Of a stretch of 64,000 nt of DNA, positions 16,106 through 25,781 are shown piece after piece (position 1 is the first letter of the stretch; every line of letters starts with the position of its first letter). The position numbers and the translations under genes are program-made. Under the pieces are notes generated by a model, which was not told where the DNA came from, did no database searches, and was given only the letters and a program-made list of their open reading frames with translations. This DNA comes from Gillisella vitis. GTDB lineage: Bacteria; Pseudomonadota; Alphaproteobacteria; Rhizobiales; Rhizobiaceae. Location: positions 1 to 64,000 of the forward strand of contig NZ_JACHLU010000015.1 in NCBI RefSeq assembly GCF_014204625.1, in the 5' to 3' direction.

Positions 16106-17053
16106 GTGGCAGCATTAGGACAGATCGTTGACAGAACCCCGACAGGGGACGCTCTGGCCCGTGCCCGTCAGCGCGCAAGCCTGATGCCCGATTGCATGGT
16201 TGAGGCCAAGCGCATTGCCAATAGCGTGATTGCTGGATGGCATGGCCGCAGGAAGCGCGGCATTGGCGAAAATTTCTGGCAATTCCGCCCCTATGCTGAC
16301 GGTGAGAGCCCCTCGAACATTGATTGGCGCCGTTCGGCCCGCGACGACCAGCTTTATATCCGCGACCGCGAATGGCAAGCGGCGCACACCGTCTGGCTCT
16401 GGGCGGATCTGTCGCCATCGATGATGTTCAAATCGAAGCTTGGCGCGGTTTCCAAGGAAAGCCGCGCTCTGGTGCTGATGCTGGCCTTGGCTGAAATCCT
16501 GGCCCGTTCCGGCGAGCGCATCGGCTGCCCCGGCATTCTGGAGCCGATCTCGGAGCGCAATGCGGCAGAGCGGCTGGCAACGGCCCTGATGCACGCGCCC
16601 GATACGGTGGGCCCGTTCAAAGGAGGAATGCCGCAGGCGGATATGATCCGCACTGTCAGCGATATTGTGCTGATTGGTGATTTTCTCGATGATGCCGATC
16701 GGATCATGGACAAAATCAGGCCGCTGTCGCGCCGGGGTCTGCGCGGCCATGTGATTGAAATTGCTGATCCTGCCGAAGAGCTGTTTCCCTATGCGGGACG
16801 CACCGAGTTTACCGATCCCGAAACCGGCGAAAAACTGACATCGGGGCGTGCCGAGACGGTCAGGGATGAGTATCGCCGTGCCTATCTGGCGCGGCGTGAG
16901 GCGTTGGGCGTGGCACTTCGGCGCATGGGATGGAGTTTTACCCATCACCTCACGGATCGACTGGCCTCGGAGGCTTTGGCCGCTGTGCATATGCATCTGT
17001 CTGGCGGCGCACAAAACGCCCATAAGCCAAACGCCCATAAGGGAGGGATGTGA
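16106..17053 (+). CDS. DUF58 domain protein
   Basis: 315 residues from a GTG start. The DUF58 signature IDWRRSARDDQLYIRDREWQAAHTVWLWADLSPSM (about 72-107) is present, leading into a VWA-like fold whose DxSxS motif appears as ADLSPSM. No membrane segment is obvious. DUF58 proteins work with MoxR ATPases in cell-envelope or stress functions that are poorly defined. The stop overlaps the next start (TGATG). Confidence 0.9.
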   Translation: MAALGQIVDRTPTGDALARARQRASLMPDCMVEAKRIANSVIAGWHGRRKRGIGENFWQFRPYADGESPSNIDWRRSARDDQLYIRDREWQAAHTVWLWADLSPSMMFKSKLGAVSKESRALVLMLALAEILARSGERIGCPGILEPISERNAAERLATALMHAPDTVGPFKGGMPQADMIRTVSDIVLIGDFLDDADRIMDKIRPLSRRGLRGHVIEIADPAEELFPYAGRTEFTDPETGEKLTSGRAETVRDEYRRAYLARREALGVALRRMGWSFTHHLTDRLASEALAAVHMHLSGGAQNAHKPNAHKGGM

Positions 17054-19881
17054 TGTTTCCTGCCTTTGCTTTTGCCAGTCCGGCGCTGTTGGGGGCGCTG
17101 GTGGCGCTGCCCGCCATCTGGTGGTTGCTCAAGCTCACCCCGCCGCGCCCGCAAACGGAAGTGTTTCCGCCGCTGAAAATTCTGGCGACGGTGCTGAAAC
17201 ACGAGGAAACCCCGGCCCGTAGCCCGTGGTGGCTGACACTCCTGCGCATGGTGATGGCGACTTTGGTGATTCTGGCATTGGCCGAGCCGGTGCTCAACCC
17301 ACGCATTGGCTCAATTGCCAGCGGCGGGCCGCTGGTGCTGGTGATGGACAATGGCTGGGCCAGCGGCACCCATTGGGATCGTCGGGTGGAAACCGCCAAT
17401 GGTTTGGTTGATGAAGCAGAAACCGCAGGCGTTGCCATTTCGCTTGTGCTCACCGCCGAGCCAACACAGGATGCGGTGCCCGGAAGCCCTGCAACCGTGC
17501 GGGAAAAATTGCGCGCTGCCAGACCCCGCCCGCTGGTGCCGGACCGGGACCGGGCGCTGATTGCCCTGCGTGCTGCTTTGAATGGTGTTCACCCCGGCAC
17601 ATTGGCATTTTTAACCGATGGCGTTGCCGTTGGCGACAAAGAGCAGACCGCTGCAAAACTGTCGGCTTTGCAACCGGCTGAATTGCGGGTGATTGCCGAT
17701 GATGGCACCTCCACCATGGCCATTACCGCGGCCACCAATGGGGCAGAGCGTTTGAATGTCAAAGTGACCCGCCTTGCGAGCCGTGATCCGCAGCAGGCGA
17801 TTGTCGATGCACAAGACCAGCAGGGGCGGGTGATTGCCACGGGTCTTGCCAGATTTGACGCAGGCCAAAGCGTTGCCATGGCCGAAATTGCCGCTCCTTA
17901 TGAATTGCGCAATGATTTTGCCCGTCTCAGCATTGTCGGCCTTGCCAGCGCCGGTTCCGTCAATCTGCTTGATGACGGGTTTCGCCGCCGCAAGGTGGCG
18001 CTGTTGTCCGGTGATTCCAATGATGAATTCCAGCCCTTGCTGTCACCGCTCTATTATATTGAGCGAGCGCTGCAACCCTATGCCGACCTGATCAAATCGC
18101 CGGATGCGGAGCTGGCAAGCGCCATTCCGCAGCTGTTGCAGCAAAACCCCTCGGTGGTTGTGATGGCGGATATTGGCCGTATGCCGCCAGACGTGCAGCA
18201 GGCGTTGCAACGCTTTCTGCAACGCGGCGGCACGCTCATTCGTTTTGCCGGGCCCCGGCTTGCGGCAGCGCCTGCCGATGATCCGCTGGTGCCGGTGCTG
18301 TTGCGGCAGGGCGAGCGGCAATTGGGCGGAGCACTCTCGTGGGCAGAGCCGCAGGCCTTGGCACCATTTCCGGCCAATAGCCCGTTTGCCGGGCTTGCGC
18401 CACCCGATGGCGTGCTGGTGAAGCGGCAGGTGCTGGCAGAGCCGACGCCCGATCTGGCCGATCGCACATGGGCAACGCTTGCGGATGGCACGCCGCTGGT
18501 GACAAGCAGAGATGTGGGCGCGGGCCGTCTTGTGCTGTTTCATGTCAGCGCCGAGGCGGGCTGGTCCAATCTGCCGATTTCGGGTGAGTTTGTGGAGATG
18601 CTCCGCCGTCTTGTTCAGCTCTCCCATGCCGGTTCGTCACTGGGCGGCACCATTGATGCTGGCGTTACCAATCTGGCACCTTATCGGCTGCTGACCGAGC
18701 GCGGGGCCTTGAGTGCCGACACGGGTACTGCCAAGCCGCTGGAACTGGGGGCAAAGCCGCCGCAGGCGGCAAGCTTTGATAATCCGCCGGGATTATACGG
18801 TTCTGAAGACGGGTTTCTGGCGCTCAACCTTCTGCCTGCCGGTGCCGAGCTGAAACCTGTTGATATGACCGGGGCCAGTGTGCCAGTGGTGCGTGAGGCT
18901 CTGGTGGGGGCAACAACAAAATTGCTCAAGCCGTTTTTTCTGGGGGCCGCTTTGCTGTTGTTTGTGGTTGATAGCCTGATTGTGTTGATGATGGGCGGCG
19001 CTTTTGCCGGTCTGCGCAAAGCCGCATTCTCCGCACAAAGCCGCGTTGCCACATTCTTAGCAATGGCTGGCCTTGGGGCCGCCCTGGCCATAGCCCCGAT
19101 GGATCGGGTCTATGCCGATGACAGCAAGTCGGGTGATGCGCAGCTGTTGCAGCAATTGGACAATACCCATCTGGCCTACGTCAAAACCGGCGAAAGCGAT
19201 GTTGATACGCTGTCCGAGCGCGGCTTGAGCGGCCTGAGCGAATATATGAGCTATCGCACCACGCTGGAGCCGGGCGCGCCCGTGGGGCTGGACATAGCCA
19301 AGGATGAACTGTCGATTTATCCGATTATTTTCTGGCCGATTTCGGCCACAGCCCCGATGCCAAGCGCAGAGGCGATCAGCCGGATTGATGCCTATATGCG
19401 GGCAGGCGGCACGGTGCTGTTTGACACTCGTGACCAGCTTAACAGCTTTGGCGGTGGTGATGTCAGCGACAATGCGGCGCGTTTGCGGGCTATTCTGGCC
19501 AATATTGACATTCCGCCGCTGGAGCCGGTGCCGAAGAACCATGTTTTGACACGGTCTTTTTATCTTCTGCCCAGTTTTCCGGGCCGCTACAACAGCAGTC
19601 CGCTGTGGGTTGAAGCCCGGCAGGAGGCAAAAACCAGCGGCAAAGAGCTGACCTCTGGCGGCGATGGCGTCTCACCCATTCTGATCACCGGCAATGATCT
19701 GCTGGGGGCCTGGGCCATTGATGCCAGTGGTGTGCCGCTTCTGCCCACGGTGCCGCCGGATGAGCACCAGCGGGAAATATCCTACCGGGTCGGGGTCAAT
19801 ATCATGATGTATATGCTGACCGGCAATTACAAGGCAGATCAGGTGCATGTGCCTGCGCTGCTGGAAAGACTTGGTCAATGA
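17053..19881 (+). CDS. BatA/DUF4159 membrane protein
   Basis: 942 residues from the ATG at 17053 (GGGAGG 5-6 bases upstream, TGATG overlap with the DUF58 gene). The N-terminus (FAFASPALLGALVALPAIWWLLKLTPPRPQTEVFPPLKIL) is the BatA aerotolerance domain with membrane segments about 8-22 and 58-78. The middle is a large periplasmic or VWA-like region; further membrane segments lie near 620-645 and 665-680. The last 230 residues (from about ADDSKSGDAQLLQQLDNTHLAYVKTG) are a DUF4159 domain with IYPIIFWPI and GGTVLFDTRDQ. Fits a MoxR-DUF58-BatA envelope complex. The function is not established. Confidence 0.88.
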   Translation: MFPAFAFASPALLGALVALPAIWWLLKLTPPRPQTEVFPPLKILATVLKHEETPARSPWWLTLLRMVMATLVILALAEPVLNPRIGSIASGGPLVLVMDNGWASGTHWDRRVETANGLVDEAETAGVAISLVLTAEPTQDAVPGSPATVREKLRAARPRPLVPDRDRALIALRAALNGVHPGTLAFLTDGVAVGDKEQTAAKLSALQPAELRVIADDGTSTMAITAATNGAERLNVKVTRLASRDPQQAIVDAQDQQGRVIATGLARFDAGQSVAMAEIAAPYELRNDFARLSIVGLASAGSVNLLDDGFRRRKVALLSGDSNDEFQPLLSPLYYIERALQPYADLIKSPDAELASAIPQLLQQNPSVVVMADIGRMPPDVQQALQRFLQRGGTLIRFAGPRLAAAPADDPLVPVLLRQGERQLGGALSWAEPQALAPFPANSPFAGLAPPDGVLVKRQVLAEPTPDLADRTWATLADGTPLVTSRDVGAGRLVLFHVSAEAGWSNLPISGEFVEMLRRLVQLSHAGSSLGGTIDAGVTNLAPYRLLTERGALSADTGTAKPLELGAKPPQAASFDNPPGLYGSEDGFLALNLLPAGAELKPVDMTGASVPVVREALVGATTKLLKPFFLGAALLLFVVDSLIVLMMGGAFAGLRKAAFSAQSRVATFLAMAGLGAALAIAPMDRVYADDSKSGDAQLLQQLDNTHLAYVKTGESDVDTLSERGLSGLSEYMSYRTTLEPGAPVGLDIAKDELSIYPIIFWPISATAPMPSAEAISRIDAYMRAGGTVLFDTRDQLNSFGGGDVSDNAARLRAILANIDIPPLEPVPKNHVLTRSFYLLPSFPGRYNSSPLWVEARQEAKTSGKELTSGGDGVSPILITGNDLLGAWAIDASGVPLLPTVPPDEHQREISYRVGVNIMMYMLTGNYKADQVHVPALLERLGQ

Positions 19882-19936
19882 GAAAGATTGGGCCAATGAG
19901 AGACGCTGGATCAATCAGATTGGCGGGAGCATCATC

Positions 19937-22009
19937 ATGAGCCTTTCCTTTGCTCCGTTTCTTCCATGGTGGGTTTTGGCAGCGCTGGCGGTTGTGGCTC
20001 TGGCCTTGGCCCTCATCGGGTTTCAAAAGGGCCTTCGTGGCAGTGCCATTCGGCTGATTGCCTTTGCCGCGCTGATTGCGGCGCTGGCCAATCCGCTGTT
20101 GCTGTCAGAAAATCGGGAAGCACTCAGCACTGTTGTGCCGGTGATTGTCGATCGTAGCCAGAGCCAGACCGATATTGCCACCCGCAAGACCATGACGGAT
20201 GAGGCTTTGGCGGGAATAAAGCAGCGCCTTGCGCTTTTCCCCGGCATTGAGCCGCGTATTGTCGAGGCAACCACCCCCGATACCTCCGATACGCCATCAA
20301 CCCTGCTGTTTGAGGCGCTGTCATCGGCGGTGTCGGATGTGTCGCCAGCCCGCATTGGCGGGGCGATTTTGATCACCGATGGGCAGGTGCATGATGTGCC
20401 GCCCAACCTCAACACTCTTGGGATGACCGCACCCATCCACACGCTGTTGACCGGCAAGGCCAATGAGTTTGATCGCCGCATTGACGTGGTGCGCGCGCCG
20501 CGCTTTGGCATTGTTGGCCAAAGTCAGGAGATGGTGCTGCGGGTGATTGATGAAGGTGCCACATCATCCCAATCCGCAACGGTGAGCGTGCGGATCAATG
20601 GCGAAGACAGCGGCACATTCACCGCCGTGCCGGGCAAGGATACGCCCTATAGCTTCACCGTGCCACGCGGCGGTAGCAATGTGCTGGAATTGACCGTATC
20701 AACCCTGCCTGGCGAGGTGACGGAGACCAACAACAAGGCGGTGCATCTGATTGATGGCATTCGCCAGAACCTGCGGGTTCTGCTGGTGTCTGGCGAGCCG
20801 CACGCAGGCGAGCGGGCATGGCGCAACCTGCTGAAATCCGATGCGGCCGTTGATCTGGTGCATTTTACCATTTTGCGCCCACCGGAAAAGCAGGATGGCA
20901 CGCCGATTAACGAGCTGTCGCTGATTGCCTTTCCCACCCGCGAGTTGTTTGTGGAAAAGATCAAGGATTTCGACCTGATCATTCTGGATCGCTACCAGCA
21001 TCGCAACGTGCTGCCTTTGCTCTATTACGACAATATTGCCCAATATGTGCAAAACGGTGGTGCCCTGCTGATTGCCGCGGGGCCGGAACATGCAGGCCCG
21101 GATTCGATTGCGCTGACGCCGCTGGCCTCGGTCTTGCCAGCCGCCCCCACCGGCGAGATGAACGAAGGCGGATTTTATCCGCGCCTGTCAGAGATTGGCA
21201 AAAAACATCCCGTCACCCGTGATCTCGATGGATCTGGCTTTGAGCCTCCCCACTGGGGACGCTGGTTCCGCAGCGTTGATGTCAGTAGACCCTTGGGCGA
21301 AACGGTGATGACGGCAGCGAGCGGCAAGCCGCTGCTGGTGCTCAACCGGGCGGGCAAGGGCCGGGTGGCCATGCTGTTGTCCGATCAGGGCTGGCTGTGG
21401 GCGCGCGGCTTTGAAGGCGGCGGCCCGCATGTGGCGCTCTATCGCCGGATTGCCCATTGGCTGATGAAAGAACCGGAGCTGGAGGAAGAGGCCCTGACCG
21501 CCCGCGCCAGTGGCCGGACGCTGACAATCACGCGCCAGACCATTGGCAATGATCCCGGCCCGGCAACCATTGTTGCGCCTTCTGGCAAGCGCCAGCAGGT
21601 GGCGCTCTCGCAGACCGAACCGGGCCGTTTTACCGTCGAGCAGCGGATGAGCGAGACCGGATTGTTCACCATCACCAATGGCGATTTTTCCACCCTCGTG
21701 CATATCGGCACGGTGGATTCGCCGGAATTCAAGGCGATGATTTCAACGCCGAATATTTTGCAGCCCGTGGTGGATGCAACCCATGGGGTGATCAAGCGGC
21801 TGGATAACGGTCGCGGTGGGGTTGCCATTCCCGATATTGTGCCGGTGCGCGGCGAGGTGCGCAGCAATGATGGTCAGCGCATGGTGATTCGCATGACCGA
21901 TGAGACGGTGCTGAAGGGTATCAACACCCTGCCGCTGTTTGCGGGCTTTGGTGGTTTGGCCATGTTGCTGTTTGCAGTGTCGGCCATGTGGTGGCGCGAG
22001 GGACGGTGA
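19937..22009 (+). CDS. Large membrane-anchored protein of the moxR operon
   Basis: 690 residues from the ATG at 19937 (GGGAGC upstream); a longer reading starting at 19847 overlaps the previous gene. Two N-terminal membrane helices (about 8-30 and 37-55) and one near the C-terminus (about 665-685) frame a large domain that begins VPVIVDRSQSQTD, a degenerate VWA start, and includes GGAILITDGQVHD (about 133) and a glutamine-amidotransferase-like stretch (GGALLIAAGPEHAG, about 373). This is the usual last partner of MoxR/DUF58/DUF4159 clusters in alphaproteobacteria. Role unknown. Confidence 0.8.
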   Translation: MSLSFAPFLPWWVLAALAVVALALALIGFQKGLRGSAIRLIAFAALIAALANPLLLSENREALSTVVPVIVDRSQSQTDIATRKTMTDEALAGIKQRLALFPGIEPRIVEATTPDTSDTPSTLLFEALSSAVSDVSPARIGGAILITDGQVHDVPPNLNTLGMTAPIHTLLTGKANEFDRRIDVVRAPRFGIVGQSQEMVLRVIDEGATSSQSATVSVRINGEDSGTFTAVPGKDTPYSFTVPRGGSNVLELTVSTLPGEVTETNNKAVHLIDGIRQNLRVLLVSGEPHAGERAWRNLLKSDAAVDLVHFTILRPPEKQDGTPINELSLIAFPTRELFVEKIKDFDLIILDRYQHRNVLPLLYYDNIAQYVQNGGALLIAAGPEHAGPDSIALTPLASVLPAAPTGEMNEGGFYPRLSEIGKKHPVTRDLDGSGFEPPHWGRWFRSVDVSRPLGETVMTAASGKPLLVLNRAGKGRVAMLLSDQGWLWARGFEGGGPHVALYRRIAHWLMKEPELEEEALTARASGRTLTITRQTIGNDPGPATIVAPSGKRQQVALSQTEPGRFTVEQRMSETGLFTITNGDFSTLVHIGTVDSPEFKAMISTPNILQPVVDATHGVIKRLDNGRGGVAIPDIVPVRGEVRSNDGQRMVIRMTDETVLKGINTLPLFAGFGGLAMLLFAVSAMWWREGR

Positions 22010-22431
22010 TGGACGAGATGACGCTTGAGGTTTTTGATCGGGTGCCGGAGGCTGAAAGAGCAGCGATTCATGCCTCCTTGATGGCGCACAATGCCACGAT
22101 GCTTGGGGCTTCAGACCCGGTGCCGCTATACATCCCCCTCAAGACCGAAGCGGGAGAGGTGGATGGCGGTCTGGTTGGCTTGACCCGTCGCGGCTGGTTG
22201 CATGTGGACTATCTGTTTGTGCCGGAGCGGCTTCGCGGGCGTGGCATTGCCGGTCAGCTGCTTCAGATGGCCGAGGATGAGGCCCGCAAACGTGGCTGCA
22301 AAGCTGCTCTTATTGACACGGCCAATCCCGCCGCCCGTAGCGCTTATCAGCGCCAAGGCTACGACATCATCGGCACACTCGACGATTATGCTCTCGGTCA
22401 TTCCATAACCTGGATGAGGAAAATGCTGTGA
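22009..22431 (+). CDS. GNAT family N-acetyltransferase
   Basis: 140 residues. Acetyl-CoA binding signature VDYLFVPERLRGRGIAGQLLQMAEDEARKRGC (about 66-98) and ARSAYQRQGY near the C-terminus. Start at 22009 overlaps the previous stop (TGATG) and has GAGGGA upstream, so it belongs to the moxR operon. The substrate cannot be read from the sequence. Confidence 0.88.
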   Translation: MDEMTLEVFDRVPEAERAAIHASLMAHNATMLGASDPVPLYIPLKTEAGEVDGGLVGLTRRGWLHVDYLFVPERLRGRGIAGQLLQMAEDEARKRGCKAALIDTANPAARSAYQRQGYDIIGTLDDYALGHSITWMRKML

Positions 22432-22453
22432 CCAACAGCAGGGTGGGATAGCC

Positions 22454-23026
22454 TCAACCGTTGGCAACCAAAAGCAGCGGCTCGTAAAAATCCTGATCCG
22501 CCCTCTCTTCAATCGCCGTAGTGGCCGGATCGCGCCAGCCGATTGTGCCTTTCAGGCGAGGATGCACATCATCCACCAGCGGCACCACCAGCACCCGGTT
22601 TGCATCCACCGGGCCGGGAAATTCCAGCGCCTTGTAGCTGACTTTCTCAAAGCCAAGCGGCATGTAATAGGCGGCATCGCCCACCAGAATCACCGCTTCC
22701 GAGCCGTTGCGCTTTGCGGCTTCAATGGCAATCCGCACCAGTTCACGGCCAATGCCAAGGCACTTGTGTGATGGACGCACGGCCAGCGGGCCGAGCATAT
22801 GGCCGTTGACGCTGCCTGCGAGAACCGGGGTCATCCGCACCGATCCAATGGTTTCGCCCTTGTCGGCGCAGACAAAGGAGAGGGCGCGATCATGCGGGCC
22901 TTGCTCGCGGATGCGGGCGGCGGCTTTGACAAAACGGCCGGGGCCGAAAGCTTCTGCGTTGATGAGTTCGATGATGGCGTCGTGGGACGCATCCTCAGTG
23001 AGGTAGACCAGATCGTGCTTATGCAT
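22454..23026 (-). CDS. GNAT family N-acetyltransferase (YhbS-like)
   Basis: 190 residues. Motif A LGPLAVRPSHKCLGIGRELVRIAIEAAKRNG (about 78-108) binds acetyl-CoA; VILVGDAAYYMPLGFEKV (about 112-129) is typical of YhbS-type acetyltransferases. Convergent with the previous GNAT gene, 22 bases apart. No clear ribosome binding site. Substrate unknown. Confidence 0.88.
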   Translation of the reverse strand: MHKHDLVYLTEDASHDAIIELINAEAFGPGRFVKAAARIREQGPHDRALSFVCADKGETIGSVRMTPVLAGSVNGHMLGPLAVRPSHKCLGIGRELVRIAIEAAKRNGSEAVILVGDAAYYMPLGFEKVSYKALEFPGPVDANRVLVVPLVDDVHPRLKGTIGWRDPATTAIEERADQDFYEPLLLVANG

Positions 23027-23277
23027 GAAAATCAGAACCGTTTAGCGAACTGCGCAAGGGTGTTCCACCATCGTCGAGATGGTTGAGCAGTGTCAGCGTC
23101 GTCGCAGGTTCCGATAAGCGGTCATGGAGTTCTATCTCTGTTGGTGGAAAACTGCATAACAGCATTTTTTTGTCCCGTCTATCGCAAAAACGCAGTGTTC
23201 AGCATTTGCAAACTCGCCTTTTCGGCTACTGTCCTTCATCAATGCAACGAGACGATAACAAGAGCGAGGCAATCAGG

Positions 23278-24246
23278 ATGGGCGTGCTGGAAAATGGTGT
23301 GTGGAAAGACGTCTGGTATGATACGAAATCCACCGAAGGTCATTTCAAACGCACGACGACCAGCTTTCGCAATTGGCTGACAGCAGATGGTGCTGCCGGG
23401 CCAACGGGGGAGGGCGGGTTCAAGGCCGAGGCGGGACGCTACCATCTTTATGTTTCGCTGGCCTGCCCCTGGGCGCATCGCACGCTGATTTTTCGCAAAA
23501 TCAAAAAGCTGGAGGATATGATTTCGGTTTCTGTGGTGCACCCGCTGATGCTGGAGCATGGCTGGACCTTTGAGACCGATGCGGCGGCCACGGGCGATAC
23601 CCTGTTTGGGCTGGACTATCTGTGGCAGGTCTATGTGCGGGCTGATCCGGCTTACACGGGGCGCGTGACCGTGCCTGTGTTGTGGGACAGGCAGCAAAAC
23701 ACCATTGTGTCGAATGAATCAGCGGAAATCATTCGCATGTTCAACTCTGCCTTTAACGGGCTGACCGGCGATCATCAGGATTTTTATCCACAAGCCTTGC
23801 GCTCCGACATTGATGCCTTGAACGCGCGCATTTATGACACCGTCAACAACGGGGTTTACAAGGCAGGCTTTGCCACCACGCAGGCAGCCTATGAAGAGGG
23901 CTTTTATCCTCTGTTTGAAACGCTGGATATGCTGGAAGAGAGGTTGTCCTCGCAGCGCTATCTTTTCGGTGAGGTGCTGACAGAGGCCGATTGGCGGCTG
24001 TTTACCACGCTTGTGCGGTTTGATGCCGTCTATGTTGGTCATTTCAAATGCAATCTTCGCCGCATTGCCGATTATCCGGCGCTGTCGGCTTACCTGCGCG
24101 GTCTTTATCAGGTGCCGGGCGTGGCCGAGACCGTGAATATTGACCACATCAAGCGGCACTATTACGGCAGTCATAAAACCATCAATCCAACCGGCGTTGT
24201 GCCGGCGGGGCCTGATCTCGACTTTCTTCACCACAGGTCGGCATAG
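23278..24246 (+). CDS. Glutathionyl-hydroquinone reductase (ECM4/YqjG-type glutathione transferase)
   Basis: 322 residues. The active-site motif ACPWAH with Cys63 in a thioredoxin-like domain and the GVLENGVWKDVWYDTKSTEGHF-R N-terminus identify the Xi-class GST family, which reduces glutathionyl-hydroquinones with GSH. C-terminal all-helical domain contains LFGEVLTEADWRLFTTLVRFDAVYVGHFKCN, also characteristic. The start at 23278 has GAGG 8 bases upstream; a long upstream in-frame extension (from 23083) has no conservation. Convergent overlap of 19 bases with the Nudix gene. Confidence 0.93.
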   Translation: MGVLENGVWKDVWYDTKSTEGHFKRTTTSFRNWLTADGAAGPTGEGGFKAEAGRYHLYVSLACPWAHRTLIFRKIKKLEDMISVSVVHPLMLEHGWTFETDAAATGDTLFGLDYLWQVYVRADPAYTGRVTVPVLWDRQQNTIVSNESAEIIRMFNSAFNGLTGDHQDFYPQALRSDIDALNARIYDTVNNGVYKAGFATTQAAYEEGFYPLFETLDMLEERLSSQRYLFGEVLTEADWRLFTTLVRFDAVYVGHFKCNLRRIADYPALSAYLRGLYQVPGVAETVNIDHIKRHYYGSHKTINPTGVVPAGPDLDFLHHRSA

Positions 24247-24719
24247 GGTCCGCCCTTGGCCAGTTCATCCAGACGGCGGCGGGTGGCGGGTGTCACCCCG
24301 TCCGGCAGAGCATCCAGCGCAAAAAAGCCACTCTCGGCGATTTCGTGGTCCGGGCGTCGCGGCTCGGTCTGGTGAACATCGGTGCGATAAAACAGCACAT
24401 GGTCGCTGCGGCTGGCGCTGAGGTTGAGGCAGGATTGCAGGAGAATCGGCGGTGCGGTGATGATCAGATTGCCCTCTTCGCGCAATTCCTTTTCCAGCGC
24501 CTGAGCAGCGGTTTCGCCGCGCTCCACCCCGCCGCCGGGCAGATACCAGCCGGGAAGATAGGTATGGCGCACCAGAAAAATGCGCCCCTCGCTATCAAAA
24601 CAGGCAGCCCGAACCCCCAGCGTCATGCCGCGCGAGAGGGCGAAATAGAGATGCAACAGCCTGACGATCGCCTTTTTGACGGGACCGATCCGGCCATCTG
24701 GTGCTTGTTTCTGGCTCAT
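24228..24719 (-). CDS. Nudix hydrolase
   Basis: 163 residues from the ATG at 24719 (GAGGAG upstream). Nudix box LPGGGVERGETAAQALEKELREEGNL (about 65-90), intact except that the usual EE-x-G reads REEGN. The N-terminal LHLYFALSRGMTLGVRAACFDSEGRIFLVRHTYLPGWYLPGG arrangement is that of small bacterial Nudix proteins of unknown specificity. Divergent from the phosphoesterase gene. Confidence 0.88.
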   Translation of the reverse strand: MSQKQAPDGRIGPVKKAIVRLLHLYFALSRGMTLGVRAACFDSEGRIFLVRHTYLPGWYLPGGGVERGETAAQALEKELREEGNLIITAPPILLQSCLNLSASRSDHVLFYRTDVHQTEPRRPDHEIAESGFFALDALPDGVTPATRRRLDELAKGGPYADLW

Positions 24720-24758
24720 TATTCTTGCTCCTCGGCATGGATGGTATAAACAAGGCCC

Positions 24759-25670
24759 ATGTTCAAGCTCGCTCATATCTCCGATATTCATCTCGGGCCA
24801 TTGCCGCATCTCACGTTTCGGGAGCTGGCGTCAAAGCGCATTACCGGATATCTGAACTGGCATCGCAACCGTGCCAAGCACATGGTCTCTGGCACGCTCG
24901 ATACGTTGGTGGATGATCTGCGTGGTAAAAACCCCGATCATCTGGCGGTGACAGGCGATCTTGTCAATCTGGCAACGGGGTTGGAAATCAACAGAGCGGC
25001 AGACTGGCTGCGCGAACTGGGCCCTGCTGCCGATATTTCGGTTGTTCCCGGCAATCATGACGCCTATGTGCCAGGCGCGCATGAAAAGGCCATGCGGGCC
25101 TGGTATGATTATGTGCGCGGCGATGATGACCCGGACCATTGGCGCAAGGATTTCAAGTTGTGGCCCACCATGCGCCAGCGCGGACCCTTGGCGCTGATCG
25201 GCTGCTCGACCTCGATTGCCACGCCGATGTTTTCGGCCAGCGGTTATTTTGGCGCGCGTCAGGCGCGCGAAACGGTGGAGCTTTTGCGGCAGGCGGGCGA
25301 GGCAGGGCTGTTTCGCGTGGTGATGATCCACCATCCCCCCATTCGCGGCGCGGCATCCCAACACAAGCGCATGATCGGTCTTCGCCGCTTTGCCGCAACC
25401 ATTGCCGTGGGCGGGGCGGATCTGGTGTTGCACGGCCACACCCATCTCAACACGCTGAACTGGCTGCAAAACCGCCACGGCCGCGTGCCTGTGGTGGGCA
25501 TAGCGTCAGCAAGCCAAGGGCCGGGCGGCAAAAAGCCAGCGGCGGCCTATAATCTGTTTTCCATCGAAGGACAGGCAGGGGCCTGGTCACTGGACTGGCA
25601 ACGCTACGCGCTCAACCACACTGGTGATACCTTTGCTCTTGCGCATCAGCAGAGGCTTCTCAAGCCATAA
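24759..25670 (+). CDS. Metallophosphoesterase
   Basis: 303 residues with the full calcineurin-like metal set: AHISDIHLG (5-13), TGDLVN (about 65), PGNHDAY (about 94), VMIHHPP (about 189) and LHGHTH (about 225). Soluble, no signal peptide. Likely a dinuclear-metal phosphodiesterase of the Icc/CpdA-like group; the substrate is not deducible. Lies 39 bases from the divergent Nudix gene. Confidence 0.9.
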   Translation: MFKLAHISDIHLGPLPHLTFRELASKRITGYLNWHRNRAKHMVSGTLDTLVDDLRGKNPDHLAVTGDLVNLATGLEINRAADWLRELGPAADISVVPGNHDAYVPGAHEKAMRAWYDYVRGDDDPDHWRKDFKLWPTMRQRGPLALIGCSTSIATPMFSASGYFGARQARETVELLRQAGEAGLFRVVMIHHPPIRGAASQHKRMIGLRRFAATIAVGGADLVLHGHTHLNTLNWLQNRHGRVPVVGIASASQGPGGKKPAAAYNLFSIEGQAGAWSLDWQRYALNHTGDTFALAHQQRLLKP

Positions 25671-25685
25671 GGCATTGGAAGTTTA

Positions 25686-25719
25686 AAGGAAAACCGGGTT
25701 CCACTTTTCCCTGACAAAC
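25686..25719. repeat. Partial rhizobial palindrome
   Basis: GGAAAACCGGGTTCCACTTTTCC with a right-hand CTGACAAAC arm, matching the 1007-1055 element, but the left GAGTTTGTC arm is missing. A decayed or truncated copy between the phosphoesterase and the convergent lipase-like gene. Confidence 0.65.
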
Positions 25720-25781
25720 CAGTTCTTATTCTGCCGCATCTACGTTAGCGCTTCATTGAGGACAATGAAACGCGATACGCT

